A stretch of 64,000 nucleotides of DNA from Alligator mississippiensis. Taxonomy: Eukaryota; Chordata; Crocodylia; Alligatoridae. How positions within the stretch are numbered: the stretch's first letter is position 1; the number at the start of each line of letters is the position of its first letter. Shown piece by piece: positions 1 to 10,192 of the stretch. Location: the NCBI RefSeq assembly GCF_030867095.1, contig NC_081824.1, positions 307,970,956 through 308,034,955 of the forward strand. Direction: 5' to 3'. The notes under the pieces were generated by a model. The model saw only the letters and a list, made by a program, of their open reading frames with translations, searched no databases and was not told the DNA's origin. A program made the position numbers and the translations under genes.

Positions 1-480
1 TGCCACTTACACCCAGCCAGGCAGATACTCCCTGCCCACTTTACCTCAGGGAGCCATGCCAGCCTGACTGGAATCTAGCCATGCCCCTGCCCTTGCAACT
101 GGAGGAGCAAGGTGGGAAGGACACTAACAAGAGCAGCAACCTCTGTCATGGTGTCCCAGGAAATGCAAGCCTCTTCCTGGCTGGGGGGGCTGTGTTGCAG
201 GTGGGAGCCAGGTGGGCAGAGATGCCACAGCCTGCAGAGGGCAAGCAGCAGTGGCAGTGGTGCTAGAGGGGTTAGGGAGCTACGGCCACACAAAAGTTGT
301 CTTTGTCCCCATAGCAAACCCCCGAGCCCCGCTGCCTCCTGTCCCATGCAGGGCCATGGCAGGGGGCCATGGCAGGCCAGTGTCTGGCCATGCTCCCGAC
401 CCTGCTCTGGCTAGAGAGTAAAGGGGCAGAGCCAGCCCCGATCTCTGGAGCAGAGAGCACAGCCCAGTGCTGCAGAGCAT
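1..480. other. GC-rich stretch, no gene recognised
   Basis: This is G+C-rich sequence with short open frames on both strands and no recognisable protein family or splice-bounded exon. It resembles the C/G-rich interiors of the repeats further right, so it is probably repeat-derived and may belong to an element cut by the window start. Confidence 0.4.
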
Positions 481-499
481 GCTGGGATGCTGGAGGAGT

Positions 500-715
500 G
501 ATTTAAATTAAATCAGGATGGGATGTGGGACAGAAATTAAATAAACTGATTTGACCCAAATTGGTTAAGTCTGATACTACATTCAACTAGGTTTATCTTA
601 AACTGGTTTCAGCCATTTTGAAACTGGTTTATATGCACTAAGCTTCTGTTCTGTTACAGGTTTAAACCAGTTTCTGATCACTTAAACCAGTTTATGTGTA
701 ACTTCTTTCTCTAGC
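500..715. repeat. Palindromic AAACTGGTTT repeat cluster
   Basis: The 10-mer AAACTGGTTT occurs at 600-609 and 621-630, and its reverse complement AAACCAGTTT at 664-673 and 684-693. This gives two direct copies facing two inverted copies. The layout is typical of the subterminal part of a foldback or MITE-like element. I could not fix its outer ends. Confidence 0.45.
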
Positions 716-1157
716 CATAACAAATTGCATAAGCCATCCAGTAGGAAAACAGTAACTTTTTTTATGATGTACTTAATCACAACCTGCATTCAGACTTTCT
801 GAAAAATCAATAGGACAAGGAATTTTTTGCTTAAGAATTTTACAGATTCTCAGAGAATAAACTTTGAGAGCTTCATAATTGTGACAGATGATGTGTTTGG
901 TACGTTCTAGCCAGCTGTAGATTGGTGGAGCTAGTTATTCTCCTTGTCCTGACCCTTTCCCAAGCATATTAGGACCATGTCTGCCCCACAAATTTATGAT
1001 ACAAAACAACAGGGGCTCAAACATCCAACTATGCTTTGACCTGGAAGCAGTGTAGTTTCATTTGTGTAACATCAAGAAATGAAGTAACTAGCCCTTCCTC
1101 AGCACTATGTGAATGCCGGTATACTACTTCCCAGTTCTGGAGTACCCCATGCAGAGT
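716..1157. other. Unannotated AT-rich stretch
   Basis: No gene, RNA or clear repeat boundary seen. Confidence 0.5.
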
Positions 1158-2155
1158 AGGTCTGTGCGAAGCGGCTAATATTCACTTTGGATTTGGCCAA
1201 TTCGGGAGACAGTGATTCGATTTGGTGATTCAAATCACTGCCCTGAATCAATTTGTCCAAATCTCCAAATCAGCCAGGCCCATCCCCCCTCACCAGCCCA
1301 GCAATGGCTGTCCCAGCTCCTGGCACTTGGGAAAAAAAAAGCTCCGACTCACCAGGTGCTGCTGGGCTGGGGGGCAATCCCTGCTGCCCCCCATTGCCAG
1401 ACACTGCATGGGGGACTCTGCATGAGCCTCCCAAGCCCCCCACTGCTCCCCCAGCCTCCCCCATGGCTGCCCTGCCTGCCCCAGCTCCATCCCTTTAAGA
1501 AAAAACAGGAAAAACCTCGTACTCACCATTCCTGCTGGTGGGGAATGATCCCTGCTGCCCCCGCTGCCCCATGCCATGTTGGGGGCTCTTCCATGAGCCC
1601 CCAAAGCCCTGAGGCCACTGCAGAAGCTGGTGAGTCCTGGGGCTTTTCTCAGTTTTTTTTTTAAAGGGCTGGAGCTGGCCCAGGCGGGGAACCTTTGGGG
1701 GGGGCTAGGGGAGGGGGGGGGCTTTGGGGTCTCATGCAGAGCCCCCCCATGCAGCATAGGGAAGTGGGGGGCAGCAAAGATCACCCCCCACCCAGCAGCA
1801 TATTGTGAGAACCGGAGCTTTTCTTTAAAGGGCAGGTGGGGCATCCATTGGGCAGGTGGGGAGCCATGGCGGGGCTGTGGGAGTGGACAGGGATGCAGGC
1901 TGGCAGGGGTCCCCCCATGGTCCCCTCCCCCAGCCCCCACGCTGCCGCCCCCTACTTACCGGCTCGGAGTCTGACTGCAGCTCCCTGCTGCAGCCACTGG
2001 GAACTGTCTGAATCATCGAAGATTCAGAGAGCTTTGAATCAATTTGGACCTGTTAATTGGTCCCCTGATTCGATTCAGATTTGGTGATTCAGCCACTGAA
2101 TCAGGCCAAATCTCCTCTGCATTGAATCACCACCCAAAGCTTTGCACAGTGCAGA
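1158..2155. mobile_element. Inverted-repeat DNA transposon (non-autonomous) with GC-rich interior
   Basis: The two ends are imperfect inverted copies. The left end reads TCTGTGCGAAGC and the right end, reverse-complemented, reads CTGTGCAAAGC. Both are followed by subterminal sequence rich in GATTCRAATC/TTTGGATTTGG words. The 0.7-kb interior is G/C-rich and itself partly inverted, built from units with a poly-A/T run, a 'ctccatccctttaag' type block and a splice-donor-like ACTCACC/CTTACC word. Long open frames on the minus strand (about 1290-1940) are composition artefacts and match no transposase I recognise. Ends are approximate. Confidence 0.55.
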
Positions 2156-4426
2156 GCAATGTGGCATATTGCTACCAGGTCAGTAATTTAGCAGTGTGAC
2201 AAGCTCCTTAACTGGTATTAAAAGTTGCAGATAAGTCTAACAGATTTTCTACAAACATCTGGCTCCCAGTCATGGAAATCTTGGCTGCTTTAACTTACCT
2301 CAAACATAGCTAACTTGAAAACGAGCATTGCACGCTGGTTTAATGGAGAAGAAAATAAAGGCAGGATTGTAAAATTTAGGAGAAAATGGGAATGTTTGAA
2401 GTAGATTTCAGAACAGTAAGTAATAATACTTATGCTATCCAAGTCAGGTTGAGAGTTTAAAAGCTTTTTCTAGTGTTCAGATAAAGAACAGTACTTTTGC
2501 ACAACAACATTGGAATTCAAACAAATGGCAAAAGTTCCAATGTGAGAACATTGATTTACTGAAAGAACAGAAAATAAATGTGGCTGTGAAAAAATCCCAT
2601 TATTTTTGGACACTTTTAAATTTTTAAAACAGACCATCCTTTCAAAGTGATAAAAGCACTGCATATTCCCATGACTTTGCAACTTTATGTTAGTGAATGT
2701 TTTCTTAGGAGCCTTTTAACTGAAGTTGATGCGTGTTCTTGCTAACCAATGGGAGTGGGTTTTGCAGTCCATCCCTCTTAATTTTTAGAAAATTCTGGTG
2801 TTGTGCTTCATGCAAGAGGCTGCACAGGCAAGGGCAAAATTAAGATGTCCTTCTGTCTCTGCTGAGGATTGAGCTTGGCCACAGACCTGTCTAAGCCCCA
2901 GTGAACCTAGAGCATTGTCTGGGCCTTCTGTAGGTTATAAAAGCCTTGCATGGCTGTCTAAACTTCTCCATTCTGTAGCATGCTTACTTTAAACTCCATT
3001 TTACCCTGCAATCCAAGATTATGGTAAACTACTAAGCAGGATAGTAGAGTATTATTCCATTTCTGTTCCCAGGGAAATCCCTTTAGGTAATGAGAGTCCT
3101 TTGGATATTCTGTAGTGTTTGTATTCCCTTTTCTTCACAGAGGGCAGAAGTAGAGTACATTTTGTTTGTGCTGCAATTATACCACAAGACTTTGGCTATC
3201 TTTTTGATCAGCTAAGGAAAGAACTGCACAGGTCATTTCCGATATTTGGCAAAAACAAAAACAAAAAACAGCAGTCCTTTTTCAGGGACAATATTTTCTT
3301 ATAATCCTGAATAGTACTCAGGCATCTCAGACTTGAAAATGTATACTTAAGTACATTGTTACATAATTTAACACTGAAATTGAAAGAACAGACATGAGTC
3401 TGAAAATGAATTGAGCTGAAAGAGCACACATAAAAAGACATGCTACCTAAGATGGTGCTAAATAGACCTGCATTTTGGTGATAGATAAGGTGATTCCTGT
3501 GTGTGTGTGTGTGTGTGTACGTACACCCATGCTTGTGAAGTCATTAGGACTTGGTTTCTTCTGTTGACCATAATTGAAGTTTTGCAGTTCAAAAATATTA
3601 TTAACTAAAAATGCTAAAAATTAGTAAATCTAGTTTTCAACACCTAAAAATGTTATTTTTAAGGTGTGGTATCTAGAAACTTCCCAGAATTTAAAAGCAT
3701 GAATTATACATCTATTCGGAAAAAAAAGGAATTACCTTTTTCTAGTAAATAAAGCTCCCACTTCTAGCTCTGAATGATTGTAAGAGCACAAATTAAAAAA
3801 AAAAAAGAAAAGAAAAAAAAAACCTGCCACTAATGCAGAACTCAGTGTTGCCCAGCCTGGGCCCCAGGCAAAAGAAATGTTGCAGAAGATATTTGACATT
3901 TGGGAGGAAAGAAACAAACACTTCCCGGGTAGGTTGTGTTTAATTAAATACCAGCTGTGTGAAACTGCTCAAAGATTTAGAATGTTATAATAAACCTTGG
4001 GGAGATGGATTAATAGGCTTACTGATGACTTCTGTAGTTTGACTGATGTATACATCTTAACAAGTATTGATACTAAAATACTTCACACCAATGAGACAAC
4101 TGAGGCCTTATTCACCAAATATTACCTTTCAGGGAAATGTTTTTATTCTTCTTTGAATTTCTTGGATTCTAAACATGGGAAAAATGTTCACTCTGAAATA
4201 TGTAGAAGGAACTTAAAATGAAAATGTTTAATTTTTCTACTTTTAGTTTTGTAGTTAAGCATTTCTGAACCCACATGTTTATAGTAAGACAGAAAACAAA
4301 CAAGAAACTAATGGCATATATCTGTGCAGTGACATTTAAGGTCAAATCTAAAACTAGCAATAACCTTTGTAATAATAGTTGATTGAAAGGCAGAACTTGA
4401 ATGTATATAACAATGTTAGGACTCCT
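2156..4426. other. Unannotated AT-rich stretch with microsatellite
   Basis: No gene seen. It contains a short (TG)n microsatellite at 3499-3518 and A-rich runs near 3795-3825. The rest looks like unique AT-rich intergenic DNA. Confidence 0.5.
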
Positions 4427-4710
4427 TGGGTGCATCCAGATGAGCATGCACATGCATTTCCCCTGGGGAATGCTCAGGGGAAAACAGGAGCCTGGCCAGC
4501 CAGAGCCATGCTCTGGCTGCCAGCCAGGCTCTCGTTTCAGGCAGTGCACATTGCCACAACCTGTGCCATCCCACTTTTTTCTAGCATGGTTTCTTTTTTC
4601 TTTTTTTTTAACAGTGGGCTCTCCCAGTGTCAGTCCCCACTGCCCACATGCTGCAAATTAGCAATGTGAGCAACACATGCATGTGCATCCATTGGGCGCA
4701 TCCACACATG
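4427..4710. mobile_element. MITE-like element, GGGCGCATC / CACATG end family
   Basis: The left end (GGTGCATCCAGATGAGCATG) and the right end (CATTGGGCGCATCCACACATG, about 4690-4710) share inverted TGCACATGCAT and GGATGC words. The same end words recur near 7335-7376. The interior includes a T-rich run and no coding capacity. Boundaries and family assignment are approximate. Confidence 0.45.
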
Positions 4711-5520
4711 TAAGCACAAGTGCTTGCAGCAGCTCAAATAGAAGTGGTGCAAATTTGAGCCGGGGCTTTTTGCCTCAGTGCACGTGCTCGGACATGCACT
4801 TTGTTGTGGAGCAAATTGTGCCACTTGGGGCAAAATAACTCTGCCTGGCTCCTCCTGGATCTGCAGCCAGGGGGAGCAGAGCCCCGGGCCAGCACCTGTG
4901 CTGTCATCAGCAGTATAAAAACCTACCCTGGCAAGTAGCTCAGGGCTACTAGCTGTCAGGAGCTTCTGGGGCCCAGCCAATTGGTACCTGGGGACACTAC
5001 CCCTTGTGCCAGCTGGACTGCTGAAGCAGCTGTGAGAGTTCCCTGCACCTTTTACCCACTGCAGCAGTCTGTCAGTGGGGGCTGCTGCCTGGCTGTGGCC
5101 TGCTGTGCACCTGCCAGACCCGGATGGGGACTGCAGAGCCAGTAGAGGCATCTGCCCCTCTAGGCTAGCTACTAGTGGGCTGTGGTTGCAGGGTTGGCCT
5201 CTGTGTGGCACTACTGCCATGTGTGCCCCCTGCCGGTCCATCTGAGCAGCTATATCCTGGAAGATGTTCCGGATGTGGTGGCCTACTTTGAACTGTCAAA
5301 GCATGTCCTCCTGGCTCCATTTGGCCAGGAGGTCAGACACAGCCAGATAAGTCCAAGGTGGCAGCTCTGAGCAGGCAAGGTACTGCCACTGGCCTCCCTA
5401 GCAGGAATTCTGGTGTTCCCTATTGGAAAACTGAAAAATCCCTGATAAAATAAATCCCAAAGTCACTCTGTAAAATACCTCAAAATCCATGTTCCTCCAT
5501 AAGTAAAACAAAAGACCACT
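4711..5520 (+). other. Possible transposon body with TATA-like promoter
   Basis: This moderately GC-rich block directly follows the MITE-like end. A TATA-like word (GTATAAAAAC) lies near 4912-4921, followed by about 250 bases of leader-like sequence and a short + strand open frame (5182-5370). That frame's product resembles nothing I can name. It could be the 5' part of a larger DNA transposon or an unclassified repeat. No transposase motif is visible. Confidence 0.25.
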
Positions 5521-5523
5521 ATA

Positions 5524-5539
5524 AAGAGAGAGAGAGAGT
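5524..5539. repeat. (GA)n microsatellite
   Basis: A short run of alternating G and A near 5524-5539, continuing as degenerate GA-rich sequence to about 5555. Confidence 0.7.
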
Positions 5540-5674
5540 GAGACAGAGACAGCGATCAGTTGGACAGTGTTTTATTTATATATCTGCAGGGTTAAAGCAT
5601 GTCTCTTATCATAAGAACAAAGTGAACTCTAAATACATGTTTCATGAATATATATTTTGCTGCCCTCCCACAGG

Positions 5675-5915
5675 GATGATGGCCCCCACACAGAGCTTAT
5701 GGCCCTCCAACAGGGGATTTAGTTCCCACACAAGGGATATGGCCCCCAACAGGGGGTTTGATCCCCACACAAGGGGTACAGTTCCCCCAACAGGGGATTC
5801 AGCCCCCCAACAGGGGAGTTGGCCCCCACAGAAGCGGTACAGTCCCCCAACATGGCTATGGTCCCCACAAAAGGGGTATGGCCCCCCAACAGGAACCAAA
5901 TGGCCCCCGCAGGGG
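5675..5915. repeat. C-rich minisatellite, ~21-bp unit
   Basis: About eleven degenerate units of 19-23 bp alternate CCCCAACAGGGG and CCCACACAAGGGG cores separated by 'ATTTAG' or 'TATGG'-like linkers. The array has no stop in a + frame (5538-5954) and also none in a minus frame (5719-6252). This follows from its repeat structure and is not evidence for a protein. It abuts the LTR at 6063. Confidence 0.75.
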
Positions 5916-6062
5916 CTACTACACCCCCTGAAAGTCCCACATACCCCACCCTAGCCCCCCCGATTGCTGCCCCCCGTGGCCCCATCCCCCACCAGCTGCT
6001 GCTGCTGCACCCAGCCCCTCCCCCTATTGAGCCCCAGCTCAAGTCTGGGATCGTGTCCGGTA

Positions 6063-6527
6063 TGTAAAGGCCAATAAAGATACCAGGGGTGAAAGTACAA
6101 AGAAGGTTTATTGCTAGCAATAAAAGGTGCGAGCAGAATAATTTTATGTAACAAGCACACCAGATCACTATATCTAAGCATCTTTTATACAGGAGGTTTT
6201 GAGCCTTCATAAACATGTTTGTTTGCTGATCGGCTATAAGTGAGTGACGCAAGAAGTTCTTTATTGAGCATGTGTCTATACCTGTGTTTTAGCCATGTAT
6301 CTCATTTACATACATGTATGTTTTATTAGCATACTTTTTCCCCACCTAGGGGTGTGATTTTTAGTATTTTAATGAGCCCTTTTAACTTAGTTCCTTGTTT
6401 TTTCTTTTTGTTTTCAAGCCCCCTTTATCTAAGACTGTCTCCTCCTTATCAGTGCAGATGGGCATTCGTCACATAACATTCTCTTCTGCTTCGTTTTCAG
6501 GTAATGTTTTCTAGGTCACTCCTTACA
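6063..6527 (-). mobile_element. Retroviral-type LTR (endogenous retrovirus, minus orientation)
   Basis: Read on the minus strand, the element starts TGTAAGGAGTGACC (6527 leftward) and ends CCTTTACA (6063), giving TG...CA ends with a TGTAAGG/CCTTTACA inverted repeat. The order inside is that of an LTR: a TATA box (GTATAAAAGA, 6181-6190), then an AATAAA poly(A) signal about 75 bp downstream (6103-6108), then a short U5. The flanks CGGTA and CCCTC are not a matching target duplication. No adjacent gag, pol or env was recognised, so it looks like a solo or truncated LTR. Confidence 0.7.
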
Positions 6528-6539
6528 CCCTCACTCAAC

Positions 6540-7155
6540 CAGGCCCCCCAATGGCTGCACCACCCAGCCTCACCCCCAAGCTTGCATCCCCAGGCCCCCA
6601 TGGCTACCCACACAACCCCAGGCACCATCACTTAAAAAAAAACAACAGAAATAACCTAGAAAAAATTGGGGAAAAAAACCCTCTGCTTACCTTAGAAGGG
6701 GTGGTGGGGCTCCAGGACCTTCTGGAAGAGCCCCCCAAGCAGCACAGGGCAGCAGGGGGCAGCAGGGCCCAGGCTGGGGCCACCGGGGCTGTCACTCTTC
6801 CCTGCACTGTGTGGGCAGGGGGCCAGGCAGCCAGACGGTAAATGCTGGGGGGGTTGTTTGTTTTTTAAAACTTTGGGGTGGGGGGGCAGAGATCAGGGGG
6901 GCTTGGGGGGATGGAGGGGATGGGGCCGGCCAGGGCAGGGGTTGGGAGCTTCAGGGGGATGGCGGGGGGAAGGGCCATTTGTGGCAGGATTCGGGGGCCT
7001 TGGGGGGGCTGGTGGGGGGAGGGATCAGCCAGGGCAGGAGCTTGGGGGACTGGGGGAGTGGGCGGGGCCAGCAGGGGTCCCCCCTACAGTCCCCTCCCCC
7101 CTCCTCCAGCCTCCATGACTCCTTACTCACCAGCACTGAAGCCCTGGTCCTGAAC
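6540..7155. repeat. GC-rich repeat related to the 1.2-2.1 kb element interior
   Basis: The sequence around 7070-7135 (AGCAGGGGTCCCCCC, then a C-rich run, then ACTCCTTACTCACC) parallels 1905-1965 in the first transposon. A poly-A block near 6632-6680 precedes a CTTACC word as in the first element. G-rich 8-20 bp units fill 6880-7060. Long open frames on both strands are low-complexity and not credible genes. Confidence 0.5.
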
Positions 7156-7279
7156 ATGTGGCCTGGCCAACCATGGAGATGCTCTGGCAGTGCCCTGCTC
7201 TGCTTTTTTTACTTTCAGAATTTTTAGACCCCTGGATATCCATTTTTCTCCCCATACTGATCATTTTTTCATTCCCGCA

Positions 7280-7390
7280 CGTGCCTCTTGCCCCGCCTAA
7301 AAGGGGTTTGAGGCAGGGCAAGAGGCATATGCACACTCATCTGGATGCGCCCATTGGGTGCATCTACACATGCCATTAAGATGATGTGAT
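7280..7390. mobile_element. MITE end with CTGGATGCGCCCATTGGG core
   Basis: A 20-bp hairpin (GCCTCTTGCCC... / ...GGGCAAGAGGC, 7284-7333) is followed by TCATCTGGATGCGCCCATTG and GTGCATCTACACATG. These are the same end words as the element at 4427-4710, in the opposite orientation. Confidence 0.45.
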
Positions 7391-7601
7391 AATGTAGTCT
7401 ATACATGCACCCGGGACCACAGCAGTTTGAAACGGGGCAGAGCAGCCCCAGCCTGGCAGGAATATGGGGGATCAGCCCCAGGTTCTCAGTGTCGGTGTCA
7501 GGCGGTGGAGGAGCTGGCTGGGGCATGAGGTTGCTGAAGTGTAGGGTTAACTGGCATGCAGCCCCCACACTTTAGCACCCTTGTGCCCCAGTCAGCCCCT
7601 G

Positions 7602-7708
7602 TCACCATCTACACATGCATTTCTAACTCCGCTGTAAGATAGTACTATCTCTGACATTACTATCTTACAGTGGAATTATTTAATTTATTATGCCCATGTA
7701 GATGGTGA
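7602..7708. mobile_element. Short palindromic MITE, copy 1
   Basis: The ends are near-perfect inverted repeats: TCACCATCTACACATG on the left and CATGTAGATGGTGA on the right. An inner pair, CTGTAAGATAGT and ACTATCTTACAG, folds as a second stem. The element is 107 bp with no coding capacity. A diverged second copy lies at 22972-23073. Confidence 0.7.
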
Positions 7709-8076
7709 TGCTTTGCTGTGGAGCCAATTAATCAACTCCTCAATAAAGGATAGGTATGGATGCACCCCTTGATATTAGGTGTACTGTCACTGTGGGTACA
7801 ACTTGTTTGTGTGCCAAACATGTTTGCAAGTAGGGTTTTTGGTGGCAGGGTAGTACTTTTCACTGTCCCATAAATGGTCTCCTAAAGTATCTGCTTTACA
7901 TTCACCGTTACTGATGCAAGAGTGACTCAGTGGAACTTCTACTTACAAGGCCATTGAGATTCAAATAAATAAGCCCTCTCACTTTCACTTTCATAAATCT
8001 TGTGTAGAAGAGTTCCAATGGTATTTGAGGTTTATTTGCTGTAGGACTTCCAAATTAATAAACAAAGCAATATAAT
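7709..8076. other. Unannotated stretch
   Basis: No gene or confident repeat seen. Confidence 0.4.
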
Positions 8077-8901
8077 TTCATCAGTGACTTGGATGTGGGC
8101 ATGAAGTGTACTCTGTCCAAGTTTGTGGATGATACTGAATTGTGGGGTGAAGTGCACACTCCAGAGCATAGGGAACAATTTCAGGCAGACCTGGAAAGGT
8201 TAGAAAAGTGGGCAGTACACAATAGGATGCAGTACAACAAGAAGAAGTGCAGAGTGCTGCACCTAGGGCACAGAAATATACAGCTTACCTCCTGGCTGGA
8301 AAGTGACTCCCTCAGCAGCACAGAAGTGGAAAAGGATCTTGGAGTCATAGTGGACTCCAAGATGAACACGAGTCATCAGTGTGATGAAATCATCAGCAAA
8401 GCTAACTGCACTTTATCATGCATCAGCAGATGCATGACAGATAGATCTAAGGAGGTGATACTTCCCCTCTATGCAGCATTGGTCAGACTGCAGTTGGAGT
8501 ACAGCATCCAGTTTTGGGCACTGTACTTCAAGAAGGATGTTGATAGACTCGAGAAGGTCCAGAGAAGGGCCACTCGTATGGTTAGGGGGTTACAGGACAA
8601 GCCATATGAGGAGAGACTGAGGGACGTGGACCTCTTCAGCCTCTGCAAGAGAAGGCTGAGAGGTGATCTTGTGGCCACCTACAAATACATTATGAGGACA
8701 CAGCAAGAGATTGGAGATGTTCTGTTCACTGGGTCACCTCTTGGGGTAACAAGGAACAATGGTCACAAACTGACAGAGAGCAGATTTAAGCTAGATATCA
8801 GGAAAAACTTCTTCACAGTAAGGGCGGCCAAAATTTGGAATGGCTTCCAAGGGAGGTGGTGCTGTCCCCTACCTTGGGGGTCTTTAAGAGAAGCCTTCTG
8901 A
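8077..8901 (+). pseudogene. CR1 reverse transcriptase C-terminal fragment (ORF2 remnant)
   Basis: An uninterrupted frame of about 274 codons encodes the C-terminal half of the CR1 ORF2 product. The start lies outside the preserved part, so no true initiation codon exists. The catalytic box reads FVDD (8122-8133), the CR1 form of the polymerase Y/F-x-D-D motif. It is followed by the conserved ERLEKWA, KDLGVIVD, LEKVQRRATRM and GDLVATYKY-like blocks of CR1 thumb and C-terminal regions. The endonuclease, most of the fingers and palm, and ORF1 are missing, so it cannot be active. The lack of any stop over 274 codons suggests a fairly young insertion. Confidence 0.88.
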
Positions 8902-8984
8902 CCCCAGGACTCTTTCCTGCCTAGGGCAGGGGGTTGGACTCAATGAACTGTTCAGGTCCCTTAAGACCATAGCATCTATGAATT
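8077..8984 (+). mobile_element. CR1 LINE, 5'-truncated
   Basis: The element begins inside the reverse transcriptase domain at a FISDLD motif and runs to a typical CR1 3' end, with GGGTTGGACTCAATGAACTG near 8931-8950 and a short CATCTATGAATT terminal repeat. CR1 copies are usually 5'-truncated like this. It lies in the left flank, about 21 kb upstream of TMEM47. Confidence 0.9.
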
Positions 8985-9433
8985 TGCATTTGGCTGCAAA
9001 CGATTTTGCAATGTATACACAATCCTAAATCTTCTAATATATTTATCCTGAGCTACATCAAGGTTGATACAGTATGTTAAATCCCATTGCCTATGAATGT
9101 AATTATGACAAATTTGACTCAGACATGCACTGTTTAACAGAAGCCTTTGACAGGTCCTGCAGCTGGATACATGTTGCCATATTAGTGGTGTATCATTCAG
9201 GTATAGCCATTAATCTTTACCAGACTACAAATGAAACATATGTTTGGTGCTGCAGCACAGCAGGACTGACTAAAGGGAGAAAGGACGAAAGTGTTGTCAA
9301 TATTTATATAGCACTACGGATGTGCAAGCTGTACAAGACAGATGAAGGTGGAGTAGTTTTCTACCACCAAAATGCATACATTCCACATCAAAATAAGGCC
9401 AGGAAGAGGAAAATTTCCCTTAATTTATATTGT
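8985..9433. other. Unannotated stretch between two CR1 fragments
   Basis: No gene seen. A 148-codon open frame (9074-9520) has no recognisable domain and runs into the next CR1 copy. Confidence 0.45.
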
Positions 9434-9825
9434 TTCATAATTTCTAGGGTCGGAAGGGACCTGAACAGATCATCAAGTCTGACCCCCTGTCCTGGACAGG
9501 AACAAGTGTTGGGATCATAATACCCCAGCCAGATATCTATCCAACCTCCTCTTGAAGACCCCCAAGGTAGGGGAGAGCACCACGTCCCTGGGGATCCCAT
9601 TCCAGAGCCTGGCAGCCCTAACCGTAAAGTAATGCCTCCTGATATCCAGCCTAAACCTGCTGTCAATCAACTTGTGGCTGTTATTCCTTGTTATCCCAGG
9701 TGGTGCCCGGGGGAACAGAGCCTCACCTATTTTCCGCTGGTCCCCCCTGGTGAGTTTATAGATGGCCACCAGATCCCCTCTCAGTCTTCTCTTGTGGAGG
9801 CTGAATAGATTCAGGCCCTTTAGTA
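9434..9825 (-). mobile_element. CR1 LINE 3' fragment (minus strand)
   Basis: On the minus strand it encodes the last part of CR1 ORF2 (LNLFSLHKRRLRGDLVAIYK-like, then FPRAPPG, then LDIRRHYFTVRAARLWNGIP). The 3' UTR follows, with the diagnostic GGTCCCTTCCGACCCTAGAA near 9443-9462. The frame breaks at about 9515. It belongs to a different CR1 subfamily from the 8.1-kb copy, judging from the altered residues and tail. Confidence 0.88.
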
Positions 9826-9962
9826 TTCTACAATGAGTTAGCTAATAGCTTTAAAAAAATCCAATTTATAATAGACTAACAGGCTGATGCTTTGTCTCAA
9901 GTAATGCCTAGGTTTCTGAGAAAATAATTCCTTTTTTTAACGATCAAGGTTTTAGCCCTATG

Positions 9963-10192
9963 CCCTAGCTCAGAGGTTCCCAAACACCAGGCTGTGGCCC
10001 AGTACTGGGCTGAGGTGGGTTGGCTGCCAGGTTGTGGTACAAGTCCCCTGCTCAGACCCCCATCTGTCCACTTGGAAGAGAGGCTTCTGGGGTTAAAGCT
10101 GAGCAATTGGGAGGGAGGTAGCCAGCTCTGCATGCCCAGTCCCATGCTGCTGGGCTCTGGTATAAAAAATGTTGGGAACCACTGCCCTAGCT
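9963..10192. mobile_element. hAT-type MITE with perfect 8-bp target duplication
   Basis: The element proper is 9971-10184 (214 bp). It starts CAGAGGTTCCCAAAC and ends TGTTGGGAACCACTG, an inverted pair with the classic hAT CAGNGGTTCCCAA terminus. Both sides carry the identical 8-mer CCCTAGCT (9963-9970 and 10185-10192), the target-site length expected for hAT transposases. No coding capacity. Confidence 0.92.

Noticed and set aside
1290..1940. 216-codon open frame on the minus strand
   Set aside because: It lies wholly in a GC-rich repeat; the product is low-complexity P/G/S/A-rich with no domain, and other frames are open too.
4630..5241. 203-codon open frame on the minus strand
   Set aside because: It starts inside one repeat and ends in another, matches no known family, and has no splice or promoter context.
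5675..5915. CRISPR-like array
   Set aside because: Units are contiguous degenerate tandem repeats without unique spacers, and the host is a vertebrate.
5719..6252. 177-codon open frame on the minus strand spanning minisatellite and LTR
   Set aside because: The open reading follows from the 21-bp unit and runs into LTR sequence; not a viral or cellular protein I can recognise.
9074..9520. 148-codon open frame on +
   Set aside because: No domain or exon signals; its end lies inside a minus-strand CR1 copy.
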